Below, piece after piece: positions 39,372 to 49,588 of a DNA stretch of 64,000 nucleotides. The DNA comes from Entomohabitans teleogrylli (GTDB lineage Bacteria > Pseudomonadota > Gammaproteobacteria > Enterobacterales > Enterobacteriaceae). The stretch is taken from positions 62,001-126,000 of the forward strand of contig NZ_KQ947379.1 in the NCBI RefSeq assembly GCF_001484765.1, written 5' to 3'. The translations under genes were made by a program, and so were the position numbers. Position 1 is the stretch's first letter; the number at the start of each line of letters is the position of its first letter. The notes under the pieces are model-generated. The model was not told the origin of the DNA. It searched no databases and saw nothing but the letters and a program-made list of their open reading frames with translations.

Positions 39372-40046
39372 ATGCGACACGGTTTACTTCTGACTGCGCT
39401 TTTAATGACAGCAGCAACCGCACACGCAGGCGTCATTATTGGAGGAACGCGTCTGGTCTATCAGGGAGAGAAAAAAGAGTCATCAATCGGCATCTCTAAT
39501 CCGGATACGCTGGACTATCTTGTCCAGTCGTGGGTGGATAATTGCGATAAGAGCGCGGCAAAAGCGCCGTTTCTGATTACCCCGCCGCTGTTTCGCCTTG
39601 ATGCCCGGCAGGATAACGTGCTGAGGGTGGTGCGCACCGGCGGAAATCTGCCGCAGGATCGTGAATCCATGTACTGGCTGAATATTAAAGCTATTCCGTC
39701 CTCGCCCCATCCCCAGCACGTGAATATGTTGCAAATCGCCGTAAAAACCCAGATTAAACTGATTTATCGGCCCAGCGGCATCACGGGAAAACCAGAACTG
39801 GTCGCCGATAAACTACAGTGGCGTAAACAAGGAAATACCCTGACCGTTACTAACCCAACGCCGTTTTATATGAATTTCCAGAAAGTGGTAGCGAATGGTA
39901 AACAAGTGAATGGCATCACCTGGGCAGCCCCTGAAAGTGATACGCATTTTCAGGTAACCTCCATCACGCCCGGGTCGACCATCTCCTGGTCGGTGATTAC
40001 CGATTACGGCAGCATCAGTAAAACATTCACCAGCACGCTGCATTAA
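39372..40046 (+). CDS. PapD-type periplasmic fimbrial chaperone
   Basis: The 224-residue protein has a Sec signal (about 1-19), two Ig-like domains, the conserved GGTRLVYQGEKKESSI strand with its basic pair, and the family signature MYWLNIKAIPS. It caps and folds subunits by donor strand complementation and hands them to the usher 40 bases downstream. Confidence 0.93.
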   Translation: MRHGLLLTALLMTAATAHAGVIIGGTRLVYQGEKKESSIGISNPDTLDYLVQSWVDNCDKSAAKAPFLITPPLFRLDARQDNVLRVVRTGGNLPQDRESMYWLNIKAIPSSPHPQHVNMLQIAVKTQIKLIYRPSGITGKPELVADKLQWRKQGNTLTVTNPTPFYMNFQKVVANGKQVNGITWAAPESDTHFQVTSITPGSTISWSVITDYGSISKTFTSTLH

Positions 40047-40086
40047 TCGCGCGAAATTATTATCGGTAATCCGGACTGAAATAATC

Positions 40087-42630
40087 ATGGGTATCAATAA
40101 CTTTAAGCGGTTACTGGCACACGGCTCCCGCCTGCTTGTTTTTCTGATCGTGGTTACCGCCTGTTCAGGAAGCCGCGCATGGGCGGAGGATTATTTCAAT
40201 CCGGCGCTGCTGGATATAGACACCCCCGGGCAGGGGAAAACCGATCTTTCCATTTATGAAAAGGGCCCGGGTCAGGCACCGGGAAAATACCGCGTCACAA
40301 TATTCATTAACAATAAACAAACTGATAACCGTGAAGTTGAATTTCACCTGCAACATAATTCCGCCGGGCACGCCACTCTCCAGCCCTGTTTTACATTACA
40401 TGATCTTAAATCACTGGGTATCCGGATCAAAAAATATCCCGGGTTAAACGGTGGCGCCCGTTGCGCAAGGCTGGATGCTATCCCCGGCGCCTCAGCGACA
40501 TTTCGGGTCAGCCAGCAGCAATTGCTGCTGAGTATTCCCCAGTCCGCCCTTGGCCAGATACCGCGCGGCTATATCGCCCCGGAGGAGTTTGATGAGGGTA
40601 TTAACGCCGGTTTGCTGAATTACAGCGTTACCGGCAGTAATAGCCGCGCCCGGCAGGCCGGAATGAGCGATACCAGCAATCAGTATGTCAACCTGCGTCC
40701 CGGTCTGAATGTTGGCGCCTGGCGCGTACGCAACTATTCCACTTTCAGCCGCAGCCAGAGCGGTGGTAACAGTCAGTCCGATTTCTCTTCCGTGTACACC
40801 TATGCCAGGCGCGACATCATCGCCATGAAAAGTGAAGTGACGGTGGGTCAGAGCAGTACCCCTGCCGATGTCTTCGACAGCGTCCCGTGGACCGGCGCAC
40901 AGCTGGCGTCGGATGACGACATGCTGCCGGACAGCGAAAAAGGCTATGCGCCGATCATTCGCGGCATTGCCCACAGCAATGCGCAGGTGGTGGTGCGCCA
41001 GAACGGCTACATCATCTATCAGAATACCGTCGCGCCGGGGGCCTTTGAGATCAACGACCTCTATCCCACCGGCAGCAGCGGCGACCTGAATGTCACCGTG
41101 AAAGAGACCGACGGCAGCGAACAACATTTCGTGGTGCCTTATGCTTCGGTCCCGGTTTTACAGCGCGAAAAACATCTGCGCTACCACATCGCCGCCGGAC
41201 GCTATCGTTCCTACGACAGCAGTGTAGAAAAAGCGCCGTTTATTCAGAGCAGCGCGATTTATGGCCTGCCCTACAACTTCACCCTCTATGGCGGCATTCA
41301 ACAAAGCAAGCACTATCACTCACAGGCCGCCGGCGTGGGGAAAAACTTTGGCGGACTCGGCGCGTTCTCTGTCGACGTCACGCGGGCAAAGGCGTTAATT
41401 AAGCAGCGGGCCAGCAGTACCGGCCGCTCCTGGCGTATCCGCTACAGCAAAGATTTCGCCAGCACCGGTACGAACTTCTCCCTTGCGGGTTACCGCTACA
41501 ACAGCAAAGGGTTTTATACCCTTGAAGATACGCTGGACTCCTGGACCAGCAACGATGACTGGTCCACGCCGCAGCAAAAACGCGCCCGCACCGAGGCCAC
41601 GATTGATCAGAACCTGGGCGCAAAATGGGGCACCCTCACGCTGAGCCTGGTCCAGGAGCGCTACTGGAGCCAGCAGCAGAACATGACGTCAGTCAGCATG
41701 AGCTACAACAATAGCTGGCATGGCATCAGCTACAGCCTGAGTTACAGCCTGAATCAAAACACCAGCAACCATCAGGACGATGACAACAGCGATGATAACG
41801 ATCGCCTGATTTCACTCAATGTCTCAGTCCCTCTCGATCGCTGGATGCACAACAGCTGGGCGAGCTACAACCTGAACAACAGCAAAGACGGCACCACCCA
41901 AAATATCGGCCTGACCGGCACCGCTCTGGAAGGCAATAACCTGAACTGGAACATTCAGGAAGGGTTCAGCACCACCGGCAGCGGCAGCTCCGGCAACGCC
42001 AACATTGATTACAAAGGCACCTACGGCGAATTCAGCGGCGGCTTCAGCCAGGATAAATACCAGCGTAGCGTTAACTATGGCGTCCAGGGCGGCGTGGTGG
42101 TCCACGGCAACGGCATTACCCTGAGCCAGCCGCTGGGAGAAACCATCGCGCTGGTTAAAGCCCCCGGCGCCAGCGGGACGCGCATCGCCAATCAGACTGG
42201 TGTGAAGACCGATTTCCGCGGTTACACCGTGGTGCCCTACGTCAACGCCTGGCGCCATACCACGATCGCCCTGGATACCGAAAGCCTGCCGGACGATACC
42301 GATGTCAGCCAGGCCGCTCAGGTGGTGACGCCAACCCGCGGCGCCGTCGTCCGCGCGACGTTCCATCCGCGTAGCGGCAACCGGGTAATGATGACACTGT
42401 CGCATAACGGTAAACCGCTGCCCTTCGGCGCGACAGTGACCACCAGCGACAACGACAGCGAATTTATCGTTGGCGATAGCGGCGTGGTGTATCTGACAGG
42501 ACTGACGCCGCGCGGCCAGTTGCGGGTGATCTGGGGAGACGCCGCACAAACCCGCTGTACCGCTCGCTATGAGCTCCCCGAAAACGCGCCCCATGGCCAA
42601 ATTACTAACCTGTCGGCGCAGTGCCGCTGA
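40087..42630 (+). CDS. Outer membrane fimbrial usher
   Basis: The 847-residue protein has a signal (about 1-32), the N-terminal chaperone-binding domain (FNPALLDIDTPGQGKTDLS), a 24-strand pore with plug (about 240-330, including VPWTGAQLASDDDMLPDS) and a C-terminal domain with a disulfide (Cys in TRCTARYEL and LSAQC). It is full length for the family and abuts the adhesin gene. Confidence 0.94.
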   Translation: MGINNFKRLLAHGSRLLVFLIVVTACSGSRAWAEDYFNPALLDIDTPGQGKTDLSIYEKGPGQAPGKYRVTIFINNKQTDNREVEFHLQHNSAGHATLQPCFTLHDLKSLGIRIKKYPGLNGGARCARLDAIPGASATFRVSQQQLLLSIPQSALGQIPRGYIAPEEFDEGINAGLLNYSVTGSNSRARQAGMSDTSNQYVNLRPGLNVGAWRVRNYSTFSRSQSGGNSQSDFSSVYTYARRDIIAMKSEVTVGQSSTPADVFDSVPWTGAQLASDDDMLPDSEKGYAPIIRGIAHSNAQVVVRQNGYIIYQNTVAPGAFEINDLYPTGSSGDLNVTVKETDGSEQHFVVPYASVPVLQREKHLRYHIAAGRYRSYDSSVEKAPFIQSSAIYGLPYNFTLYGGIQQSKHYHSQAAGVGKNFGGLGAFSVDVTRAKALIKQRASSTGRSWRIRYSKDFASTGTNFSLAGYRYNSKGFYTLEDTLDSWTSNDDWSTPQQKRARTEATIDQNLGAKWGTLTLSLVQERYWSQQQNMTSVSMSYNNSWHGISYSLSYSLNQNTSNHQDDDNSDDNDRLISLNVSVPLDRWMHNSWASYNLNNSKDGTTQNIGLTGTALEGNNLNWNIQEGFSTTGSGSSGNANIDYKGTYGEFSGGFSQDKYQRSVNYGVQGGVVVHGNGITLSQPLGETIALVKAPGASGTRIANQTGVKTDFRGYTVVPYVNAWRHTTIALDTESLPDDTDVSQAAQVVTPTRGAVVRATFHPRSGNRVMMTLSHNGKPLPFGATVTTSDNDSEFIVGDSGVVYLTGLTPRGQLRVIWGDAAQTRCTARYELPENAPHGQITNLSAQCR

Positions 42631-43626
42631 ATGAGAGCCCAGATGAATATAGTTCGATTACTCAGTATGTTACTGGTGTTATGCGGGAGTTTGCTATGCA
42701 TGCCGCACGCCCATGCCTCAGGATGTTCGACTCCCAACATCCCCTACGAAGCTTCGATGGCGGAAATTCGCGTATCCAGCACCCTGCCCCCCGGTAGCAT
42801 AATCCCCGGCACCGAGCAAAATATTCAGGTTCACGGCGCGTGCGATGTTGACCGCGCCGGACAGCCGATTATCGCCTGCTACTACGGAACCGGGCAAGAA
42901 TACCCCGGTTATCCCGGCGTCTATGAAACCGGCGTCGACGGGATTGGTATTACGCTTATCAACGATCAGGGACAGCGGATTAAGGGCGGCGGCATACTGT
43001 GCGACACCCGGAATACCCCCCTGGGCTATATCTCTGGCGACGGCAGTAATTCGTTTAATTTTGGCGTGACGCTGGCGCTGGTAAAAACCGCTGACCAGGT
43101 TACCAGCGGCACTCTACAGCAGGCGCAAACAGTCTTTGGCATCGGTATTTATGGCGAAGAAGGCATCGGCTCGCCCAATCAGATCGCCTACGCCGGCAAT
43201 GTCAACTTCAGCACCGTCACTTGCTCCCTGTCACCACAAAATTTTGCTATTACGCTGGGCGATTTCCCGGTCAGTGATTTTAATGGACCGGGCTCCACCA
43301 CCCCAGAAAGACGATTTGAAATCGGGATCACCTGCAATGATACCGTTCAGCCTGAGCTCATGGTTTCCAGCGCCGATGGTTATGAGACTGACCATCCGGG
43401 GGTGATCAAACTGACCCAGGAAAACGGCGTAGCGTCCGGCGTCGGTATTGAGCTGACCGTTGACGGCATGCTGGCAAATTTCGATCAGTACGTTAACACC
43501 GCCAGCGAGGCCTTCAGTAATGAAACACTCAGAGTCCCTCTGACGGCCTGCTACTACCAGACTGGCGCTACGGTTGAGCCCGGCAGCGCTAATGGCGTCG
43601 CCACCATTACGCTCGCTTATAAGTAA
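42631..43626 (+). CDS. Tip-like fimbrial adhesin
   Basis: The 331-residue protein starts directly after the usher stop (a second ATG at 42643 also fits) and has a signal to about residue 29 (HAHASG). It is about twice the size of a pilin: an N-terminal lectin-like domain with several cysteines (about 30-195) and a C-terminal pilin domain (about 196-331, from FSTVTCSLSPQNF, ending ATITLAYK). The two-domain build fits a tip adhesin. The ligand cannot be told. Confidence 0.85.
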   Translation: MRAQMNIVRLLSMLLVLCGSLLCMPHAHASGCSTPNIPYEASMAEIRVSSTLPPGSIIPGTEQNIQVHGACDVDRAGQPIIACYYGTGQEYPGYPGVYETGVDGIGITLINDQGQRIKGGGILCDTRNTPLGYISGDGSNSFNFGVTLALVKTADQVTSGTLQQAQTVFGIGIYGEEGIGSPNQIAYAGNVNFSTVTCSLSPQNFAITLGDFPVSDFNGPGSTTPERRFEIGITCNDTVQPELMVSSADGYETDHPGVIKLTQENGVASGVGIELTVDGMLANFDQYVNTASEAFSNETLRVPLTACYYQTGATVEPGSANGVATITLAYK

Positions 43627-43630
43627 TGCC

Positions 43631-44137
43631 ATGAAAAAATATCTGCTTTTACTTATCACCAGTTGTCTTAGCCCGACCATTCACGCCGAGGCTATCGAGA
43701 TACAGATGACCGGCAATATTTTTGCCAATACCTGCTCGGTAGACAGCGCCAGTCAGGATTTAAGCGTCGATCTGGGACAAGACAGCGCCGGGAACTATAA
43801 AGATGTCGGCGATACCGGCGCATGGAAAGATTTCGATTTGACGCTATCCAAATGCCCTTCCACTACCACGCTGGTGACGGCGCAGTTTAAAGGTCAGGCA
43901 GACAGTACCCATCCAACCCGATTCGCCAACACCGGCACCGCCGGCGGACTGGCGCTGGAACTGGGCGATCGTCAGGACAGAATTTTACTGGCGCCGCAGG
44001 CCAGTTTCAGCGTGCTGGTTAATCAGGACACCCACACGGCGGATTTCCCGCTATCGGCCCGCTACTACTGCACCAGCTATCCGGTCACCGCCGGCACGTT
44101 TAACGCCACGGTACAGGTGACCTTTACCTACCAATAA
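43631..44137 (+). CDS. Minor fimbrial subunit
   Basis: From the ATG at 43631 (MKKYLLLLITSCLSPTIHAE) the protein is 168 residues with a Sec signal (about 1-18) and a type 1 pilin domain (Cys in ANTCSVDS and SKCPST; C-terminus VQVTFTYQ). It comes last, after the adhesin, so it may be an adapter or terminator subunit. Its start lies 4 bases after the adhesin stop. Confidence 0.88.
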   Translation: MKKYLLLLITSCLSPTIHAEAIEIQMTGNIFANTCSVDSASQDLSVDLGQDSAGNYKDVGDTGAWKDFDLTLSKCPSTTTLVTAQFKGQADSTHPTRFANTGTAGGLALELGDRQDRILLAPQASFSVLVNQDTHTADFPLSARYYCTSYPVTAGTFNATVQVTFTYQ

Positions 44138-44470
44138 GCGCCCCTCATGCAAGGAGCTTCTTGCGCCGCCCGGCAACCGTTCAGCCAGGCGTTTTTTTAT
44201 TCCGATTCCAGCCGCTGCAGATTGCGGAAATTCACCTTTTTCCGCACCTGACGCAGGCTATACCCAGCCTGCACTCACCATCATGTCTGCGGCGTGGCAG
44301 GGTACCGGCTTGCCGGTCGCCAGAATCATATCCAGGTTTAACAGGAAAGCCAGACTGCACCGGGGGATACTTAATTCTGCCGCCATTTACCAAATTGCAG
44401 GCATAAAAAAACCGCCTGACGGCGGTTTTACACGACACTGCTTATCATTGATTTTATTCGTTATTTCCCA
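44138..44470. other. 333-base gap between the fimbrial operon and the tRNA cluster
   Basis: No gene is supported; short frames on both strands lack ribosome sites. A T-run at 44192-44198 after a GC-rich segment may end the fimbrial transcript, TGCGGAAA/TTTCCGCA forms an inverted repeat at 44223-44246, and the tRNA operon terminator lies at 44408-44429. Confidence 0.5.
44408..44429 (-). terminator. Rho-independent terminator of the tRNA operon
   Basis: AAAACCGCC and GGCGGTTTT form a 9-bp stem with loop TGAC and U-tracts on both sides, so it can act in both directions. It lies 41 bases past the tRNA-Leu 3' end. Confidence 0.85.
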
Positions 44471-44557
44471 TGGTACCCGGAGCGGGACTTGAACCCGCAC
44501 AGCCCGAAAGCCGAGGGATTTTAAATCCCTTGTGTCTACCGATTCCACCATCCGGGC
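44471..44557 (-). tRNA. leuZ: tRNA-Leu (anticodon TAA)
   Basis: The 87-base gene runs from GCCCGGATGG to an encoded CCA, has the long variable arm of leucine tRNAs, and the loop TTTAAAA gives anticodon TAA. It has the same position and neighbours as E. coli leuZ. Confidence 0.95.
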
Positions 44558-44569
44558 TCGGGAATAAAA

Positions 44570-44643
44570 TGGAGGCGCGTTCCGGAGTCGAACCGGACTA
44601 GACGGATTTGCAATCCGCTACATAACCGCTTTGTTAACGCGCC
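44570..44643 (-). tRNA. cysT: tRNA-Cys (anticodon GCA)
   Basis: The 74-base gene runs from GGCGCGTTAAC to an encoded CCA; the loop gives anticodon GCA. Same place as E. coli cysT. Confidence 0.95.
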
Positions 44644-44691
44644 AAATTTTTGCCTTACGGCCACACCAGAGAGACCCTGATGCCTGAAATC

Positions 44692-44767
<76 letters not shown>

Positions 44768-44918
44768 AAATCATCAAGCTGAGTTAATTGCTTGATTCTT
44801 TTTATCTTCTGGCAAACGGTACCGCCTTTCGATGCGATGCATTCTACTTACCTGACGCAGTGAGTCAACGATATTTTTAATGATATTGCACCGTTTGCTG
44901 AATTTTACGGCGAAACGA

Positions 44919-45467
44919 TCACTGTTCAAGCAAATCGCCGCGCGCCGCGTTCAGATAGTGTAGCATCGACCACAGCGTCAGGACCGCCGCCACAAATAGC
45001 AGCCCGGTAGCAAGATACTCGATCCAGTAGTTCGGCCGCCACAGCAGGCCGATCAGCGCCAGCATCTGCGAAGCCGTTTTTACTTTACCAATCCACGAAA
45101 CCGCCACGCTGCTGCGCTTGCCAAGTTCCGCCATCCACTCGCGCAGCGCGGAAATGATGATCTCCCTGCCGATCATTATCGCAGCCGGCAGCGTTACCCA
45201 CCAGGTGTGATAATGCTCGACCACCAGCACCATGGCGACGGCGACCATGACCTTATCGGCCACCGGATCGAGAAAAGCGCCAAAGCGCGTGCTCTGATTC
45301 CAGCGCCGCGCCAGAAAACCGTCAAACCAGTCGGTAATCGCCGCCATACAAAAGATCAATGCGCACAGAAACGGCGCCCAGACAAATGGCAAATAAAACG
45401 CCACGACGAAGAACGGAATAAGGACAACGCGAAACAGGGTAAGTAGAGTGGGTATATTAAATCGCAT
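44919..45467 (-). CDS. pgsA: CDP-diacylglycerol-glycerol-3-phosphate 3-phosphatidyltransferase
   Basis: The 182-residue membrane protein carries the CDP-alcohol phosphotransferase motif [12 protein letters not shown]...[12 protein letters not shown] with all aspartates, and four or more membrane helices. It makes phosphatidylglycerol phosphate, the first committed step to phosphatidylglycerol and cardiolipin. It follows uvrC by 54 bases on the same strand. Confidence 0.96.
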   Translation of the reverse strand: MRFNIPTLLTLFRVVLIPFFVVAFYLPFVWAPFLCALIFCMAAITDWFDGFLARRWNQSTRFGAFLDPVADKVMVAVAMVLVVEHYHTWWVTLPAAIMIGREIIISALREWMAELGKRSSVAVSWIGKVKTASQMLALIGLLWRPNYWIEYLATGLLFVAAVLTLWSMLHYLNAARGDLLEQ

Positions 45468-45521
45468 AGTGCCGCTAACGGTTTGTCATCTGTGAAGTTG
45501 TTCTATGTTGCTACATAGAGA

Positions 45522-47354
45522 TCAATGTTTCAACGACCAGTAGATCTTTTCTGCCAGCGCCTGCGAGATACCCGGCACTTTTGAGATTTCGTCAATACTG
45601 GCGTTCATCAGAGGTTGCAGCCCACCCATATATTTGAGTAGCATCTGGCGGCGTTTCGGCCCAATTCCTTCGATGGTCTCCAGGGTACTGGTGTTTTTAA
45701 CTTTGGCGCGTTTCTTACGGTGACCGCTAATCGCATGATCGTGAGATTCATCGCGGATATGCTGGATAACATGCAGCGCCGGGGAGTCCGGCGGTAAGGC
45801 AAAGCCCTCCCCCTCTGGCTTAAGAAACAGCGTTTCCAGCCCGGCTTTGCGATCGCTGCCTTTCGCCACCCCCAACAGGAGCGGGTGACGTTTGTCCCAG
45901 GTCACGTCGAGTTCGTCGAAGACCGCTTTCGCCTGCCCCAGTTGCCCTTTCCCGCCGTCAATCAAAATCACATCGGGGATCTTACTTTCATCGATCGCTT
46001 TACCGTAGCGGCGACGCAGTACCTGATTCATGGCCGCATAATCATCGCCCGGCGTAATGCCGGTAATGTTATAGCGACGGTACTCCGCCCGCAAAGGACC
46101 GTTTTGATCGAATACCACGCAGGACGCGATGGTCTGCTCCCCCATCGTATGGCTGATGTCAAAGCACTCCATACGTTTCACTTCCGGCAATGTCAGGACT
46201 TCCGCCAGCGCTTTCAGCCGCTGGCTGACCGTTGATTGCTGAGACAAACGCGTCACCAGCGCGGTAGCCGCATTGGTACGCGCCAGCTTCAGGTAGCGCG
46301 CCCGATCGCCGCGCGGTTTGGTCTGGACATTGATGCGCCGCCCGGCGACTTCGCTGAGGGAGTCCGCCAGTACAGTTTTATCCGCCAACGCAAAATCGAG
46401 CAGGATTTCCCCCGGTAGGGTACGCGTCTGGCTGCCCTGGAGGTAAAACTGGCCGACAAAGGTTTCCACCACCTCCGCCAGCTCAGTACCGCCAGGCACT
46501 TTCGGGAAATAACTGCGACTGCCGAGCACTTTCCCCTGACGGATAAACAGCACATGCACACAGGCCATGCCGGCGTCGAAAGCTACACCGATAACATCCA
46601 GATCGTCGCCGGTATTGGAAACAAATTGTTTCTCCGTCACCCGGCGGACCGCCTGAATTTGATCGCGGATACGCGCCGCTTCCTCAAATTCCAGCTGCTG
46701 GCTGGCCTTTTCCATCCGCGCCACCAGTTGGTTAATCACCTGATCGTCTTTCCCGGAAAGAAACAGCCGCACGTACTCCACCTGGCGAGCATATTCCTCT
46801 TCGCTGACCAGTCCGGCGACGCAGGGCCCCAGACAACGGCCGATCTGGTATTGCAGGCAGGGACGGGAACGGTTGCGATAAACGCTATTTTCACACTGGC
46901 GGACCGGGAATACTTTCTGGAGCAGAGTCAGCGTTTCACGCACCGCGTAGCCGTTTGGAAAGGGACCAAAATATTCCCCTTTGGCATGTTTGGCGCCCCG
47001 GTGCATCGCCAGGCGCGGATGGGTATCCGCGCTGAGAAAGATATAGGGGTAAGATTTATCGTCGCGCAGCAGCACGTTATAACGCGGCTGATACAGCTTG
47101 ATATAGTTATGTTCCAGCAGCAGCGCTTCCGTCTCGGTGTGGGTCACCGTGACATCAATATGCTGGATCTGGGCCACCAGCGCTTCGGTTTTGCGGCTGG
47201 CAAGATTGCTGCGGAAATAGCTGGCGAGACGCTTTTTGAGGTCTTTCGCCTTGCCGACATAAATAACCGTGCCGCCAGCGTCATACATGCGATAGACGCC
47301 AGGCTGGCTGGTTACCGTTTTCAGGAACGACCGGGAATCGAACACATCACTCAC
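45522..47354 (-). CDS. uvrC: UvrABC excinuclease subunit C
   Basis: From the GTG at 47354 the protein is 610 residues, the same as E. coli UvrC. It has the GIY-YIG nuclease (about 15-95, [20 protein letters not shown]), the UvrB-binding UVR motif (about 200-235), an RNase H-like endonuclease domain (about 380-540, DGGKGQL) and two C-terminal helix-hairpin-helix motifs. It makes both incisions at DNA lesions. The GTG overlaps the end of uvrY by 4 bases. Confidence 0.96.
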   Translation of the reverse strand: MSDVFDSRSFLKTVTSQPGVYRMYDAGGTVIYVGKAKDLKKRLASYFRSNLASRKTEALVAQIQHIDVTVTHTETEALLLEHNYIKLYQPRYNVLLRDDKSYPYIFLSADTHPRLAMHRGAKHAKGEYFGPFPNGYAVRETLTLLQKVFPVRQCENSVYRNRSRPCLQYQIGRCLGPCVAGLVSEEEYARQVEYVRLFLSGKDDQVINQLVARMEKASQQLEFEEAARIRDQIQAVRRVTEKQFVSNTGDDLDVIGVAFDAGMACVHVLFIRQGKVLGSRSYFPKVPGGTELAEVVETFVGQFYLQGSQTRTLPGEILLDFALADKTVLADSLSEVAGRRINVQTKPRGDRARYLKLARTNAATALVTRLSQQSTVSQRLKALAEVLTLPEVKRMECFDISHTMGEQTIASCVVFDQNGPLRAEYRRYNITGITPGDDYAAMNQVLRRRYGKAIDESKIPDVILIDGGKGQLGQAKAVFDELDVTWDKRHPLLLGVAKGSDRKAGLETLFLKPEGEGFALPPDSPALHVIQHIRDESHDHAISGHRKKRAKVKNTSTLETIEGIGPKRRQMLLKYMGGLQPLMNASIDEISKVPGISQALAEKIYWSLKH

Positions 47355-48007
47355 TGACTGGTTAACGTCTCCGCACTGCACAAGCCATGCCGAATCGCCA
47401 GATGCGTTAACTCAACATCACCGCTAATGTTCAGTTTACTAAACATACGGTACCGATAGCTGTTAACCGTCTTCGGGCTCAGATTCAGTTGCTCAGAGAT
47501 TTCGTTGACCTTCTGGCCTCGGGTAATCATGAGCATAATCTGCAGTTCGCGCTCCGACAAACTGGCAAACGGAGATTCGGTTTTCTCCGGCTCAATCTGG
47601 CTTAACGCCATCTGCTGCGCAATATCAGAAGCGATATAGCGCTGGCCTGCGTATACCGAACGGATGGCGTTCACCACATCCTGCGGCGCCGCCCCCTTGC
47701 TCAGGTAACCTGCGGCGCCAGCCTGCATAACCTTTGCCGGCAGCGGATTTTCCGTGTGTACCGTCAGCATGATAATTTTAATATCAGAGGAATAACGAGC
47801 GATTTTACGTGTTGCTTCCAGCCCGCCGATGCCGGGCATATTCATATCCATGAGCACCACATCGACCGGGTTAGCGCGACACCATTTGACGGCGTCTTCA
47901 CCGCAGCTCACCTCACCTGATACTTTAATCCCCTTTATGTCTTCAAGAATGCGTCGTATCCCTGCGCGCACCAGTTCGTGGTCGTCAACAAGTAGAACGT
48001 TGATCAA
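47351..48007 (-). CDS. uvrY: Response regulator of the BarA/UvrY system
   Basis: The 218-residue protein has a receiver domain with phospho-acceptor Asp54 ([10 protein letters not shown]), Lys near 104 and a LuxR/FixJ helix-turn-helix (about 150-205, [19 protein letters not shown]). With sensor BarA it switches on csr small RNAs. Coupled to uvrC downstream, as in E. coli. Confidence 0.96.
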   Translation of the reverse strand: MINVLLVDDHELVRAGIRRILEDIKGIKVSGEVSCGEDAVKWCRANPVDVVLMDMNMPGIGGLEATRKIARYSSDIKIIMLTVHTENPLPAKVMQAGAAGYLSKGAAPQDVVNAIRSVYAGQRYIASDIAQQMALSQIEPEKTESPFASLSERELQIMLMITRGQKVNEISEQLNLSPKTVNSYRYRMFSKLNISGDVELTHLAIRHGLCSAETLTSQ

Positions 48008-48452
48008 AGGATAAATCTCCAGATTTAGGGATAACGCTGCTGATTACTAACTCTCAACATATTAACGGGTTTTAAGTCAACTTTAAAACGCAAAAAATGC
48101 ATTCTTGCGATCGCGTTCCAGCTTTCAGGAATTATATGTTACATGCAGTATACAGCAGTTTAGCAGGGGTAAGTTTATATCTTCGTGGAATAACGCTGTC
48201 TAAACGTCTTGCAAAATATTTCTGGACGAACTCCCCCGGGGCTTATCCGCTATTTAGCTCGCTCAGTTTTAACCTGTTGAAATATTTTTTTAAAGAAACC
48301 GTTACAAATCAGATTTATCGTCTAAAAGAATCACTCTTTAGGGTTACATCCCCCGCTGCGATGGCTAATGAAAAGCCGCCAGGCTGTGATATACTCCGCA
48401 ACCTGCATTAACCGCTATTGGCGGTGATCTACCTGAATACAGAGGAAAATAA
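48008..48452. other. 445-base divergent promoter region uvrY / yecF
   Basis: It is AT-rich and holds the promoters of uvrY and yecF. The plus-strand frame at 48097-48411 lacks a ribosome site and family, so I do not call it. A small hairpin (ACCGC/GCGGT, 48411-48425) precedes yecF. Confidence 0.5.
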
Positions 48453-48677
48453 ATGAGCGCACCTGATTTCTCCACGAATGATAACGCCCAGGAACTGGCG
48501 CTGGAAGTAAGCTGCCTGAAGGCCTTGTTTACCCAGATGCTGAAAGTCATGGGCCAGGCCGACGCGGGTAAGGTCATCATTAAGATGGAAAAAGAGATTG
48601 CGGAAATGGAAAACAAGGCCCACGCGGAAGTGTTCAGCAACACAGTTAAGCAAATTAAACAAGCCTACCGCCAGTAA
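48453..48677 (+). CDS. yecF: YecF-family small protein (DUF2594)
   Basis: The 74-residue acidic protein ([18 protein letters not shown]) matches E. coli YecF in length and position between uvrY and sdiA. It has no signal or membrane segment; its function is not known. An AGAGGA ribosome site precedes the ATG. Confidence 0.9.
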   Translation: MSAPDFSTNDNAQELALEVSCLKALFTQMLKVMGQADAGKVIIKMEKEIAEMENKAHAEVFSNTVKQIKQAYRQ

Positions 48678-48734
48678 TCAGCGGATGGCTGAACGTGACG
48701 CGACTTTCAGCCATCTGAATTTCCGGATGGTCGT

Positions 48735-49457
48735 CTAAATTAAACCGAGCGCAGCGGCATAACTGGCAATCTGGGTTTTATTCGGCGCCTCAAATTTCTT
48801 CTGCATATTTTTCTGGTGAAAATTAACCGTATTTTCTGAAATAGAGAGAATAATGGCGATCTCCGCCGACGTCTTCCCTTCCGCGGTCCACTGTAAAATC
48901 TCCCGTTCCCGCTTGCTCAGGCGCATCTCTCTTACCGCTACGCTGTCATGCTGCAGGCGCAACAAGCTTGCCATCCCGATTTCATTAAGATATTGAAGAC
49001 GCATTGAAATTTCCTCTTCCGCCATCCGATGTTTTTTATTATTCCGCAGGGCGACCGACAGGAAAGCATTGACATTCTGCGGCCCGGTGAGGCTGCGGGT
49101 ATAGCCGCTGCATAAACCGTGATCCTGCGCGGCGCCCCAGAATACTTTGGCGTTGGCAAAAAGCTCGTCATTCCAGGCTAATAATCCGCGAAACGCATTA
49201 CACGGCTGCATCACCGGATCGATAGCAAAATAATTTTCCGCCTGGTACACCTCCCGCCACGCCGCCGGATAAGTGGTGTGAACGGTCAACCTGGGACGGG
49301 TAAACGGGATGGGTTGCCGGATACAGAAGGCAAAATAATCAAAATCCAGTAATTCCGTCTCGTGGCGCATAGCGGCGAATATCTGTCCGGCATCATCGAT
49401 GCCATTAAAAATGACGGCCATTTCCTGTCGCCAGGTAAAAAAATTGCTTCCCTGCAT
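48735..49457 (-). CDS. sdiA: LuxR-type quorum sensing regulator SdiA
   Basis: The 240-residue protein has an autoinducer-binding domain (about 15-165, YDYFAF-like FDYFAFCIRQPIPFTRPR) and a LuxR helix-turn-helix nearly identical to E. coli SdiA (TAEGKTSAEIAIILSISE). It senses acyl-homoserine lactones of other bacteria; no luxI is seen. The ligand domain has diverged far more than the DNA-binding domain. Confidence 0.95.
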   Translation of the reverse strand: MQGSNFFTWRQEMAVIFNGIDDAGQIFAAMRHETELLDFDYFAFCIRQPIPFTRPRLTVHTTYPAAWREVYQAENYFAIDPVMQPCNAFRGLLAWNDELFANAKVFWGAAQDHGLCSGYTRSLTGPQNVNAFLSVALRNNKKHRMAEEEISMRLQYLNEIGMASLLRLQHDSVAVREMRLSKREREILQWTAEGKTSAEIAIILSISENTVNFHQKNMQKKFEAPNKTQIASYAAALGLI

Positions 49458-49588
49458 AGTACCGGAAATCCCCTGATATGATTAATTATGCCAATATGCC
49501 TCTGCTGGTTAACATATTGTTGAGCTTTCCTTATGTAAAGGGGTGATTTTAACTTTTGGGATTCCCCCCAGCTTCCGGAGGAAACAAC

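Noticed and set aside
44471-44492. tRNA-Leu 3' end as an attachment site for the tail module
   Set aside because: I saw no second copy of the tRNA end elsewhere in the window and no integrase.
48097-48411. A 104-codon plus-strand frame between uvrY and yecF
   Set aside because: It lies in the divergent promoter region and lacks a ribosome site or known relative.
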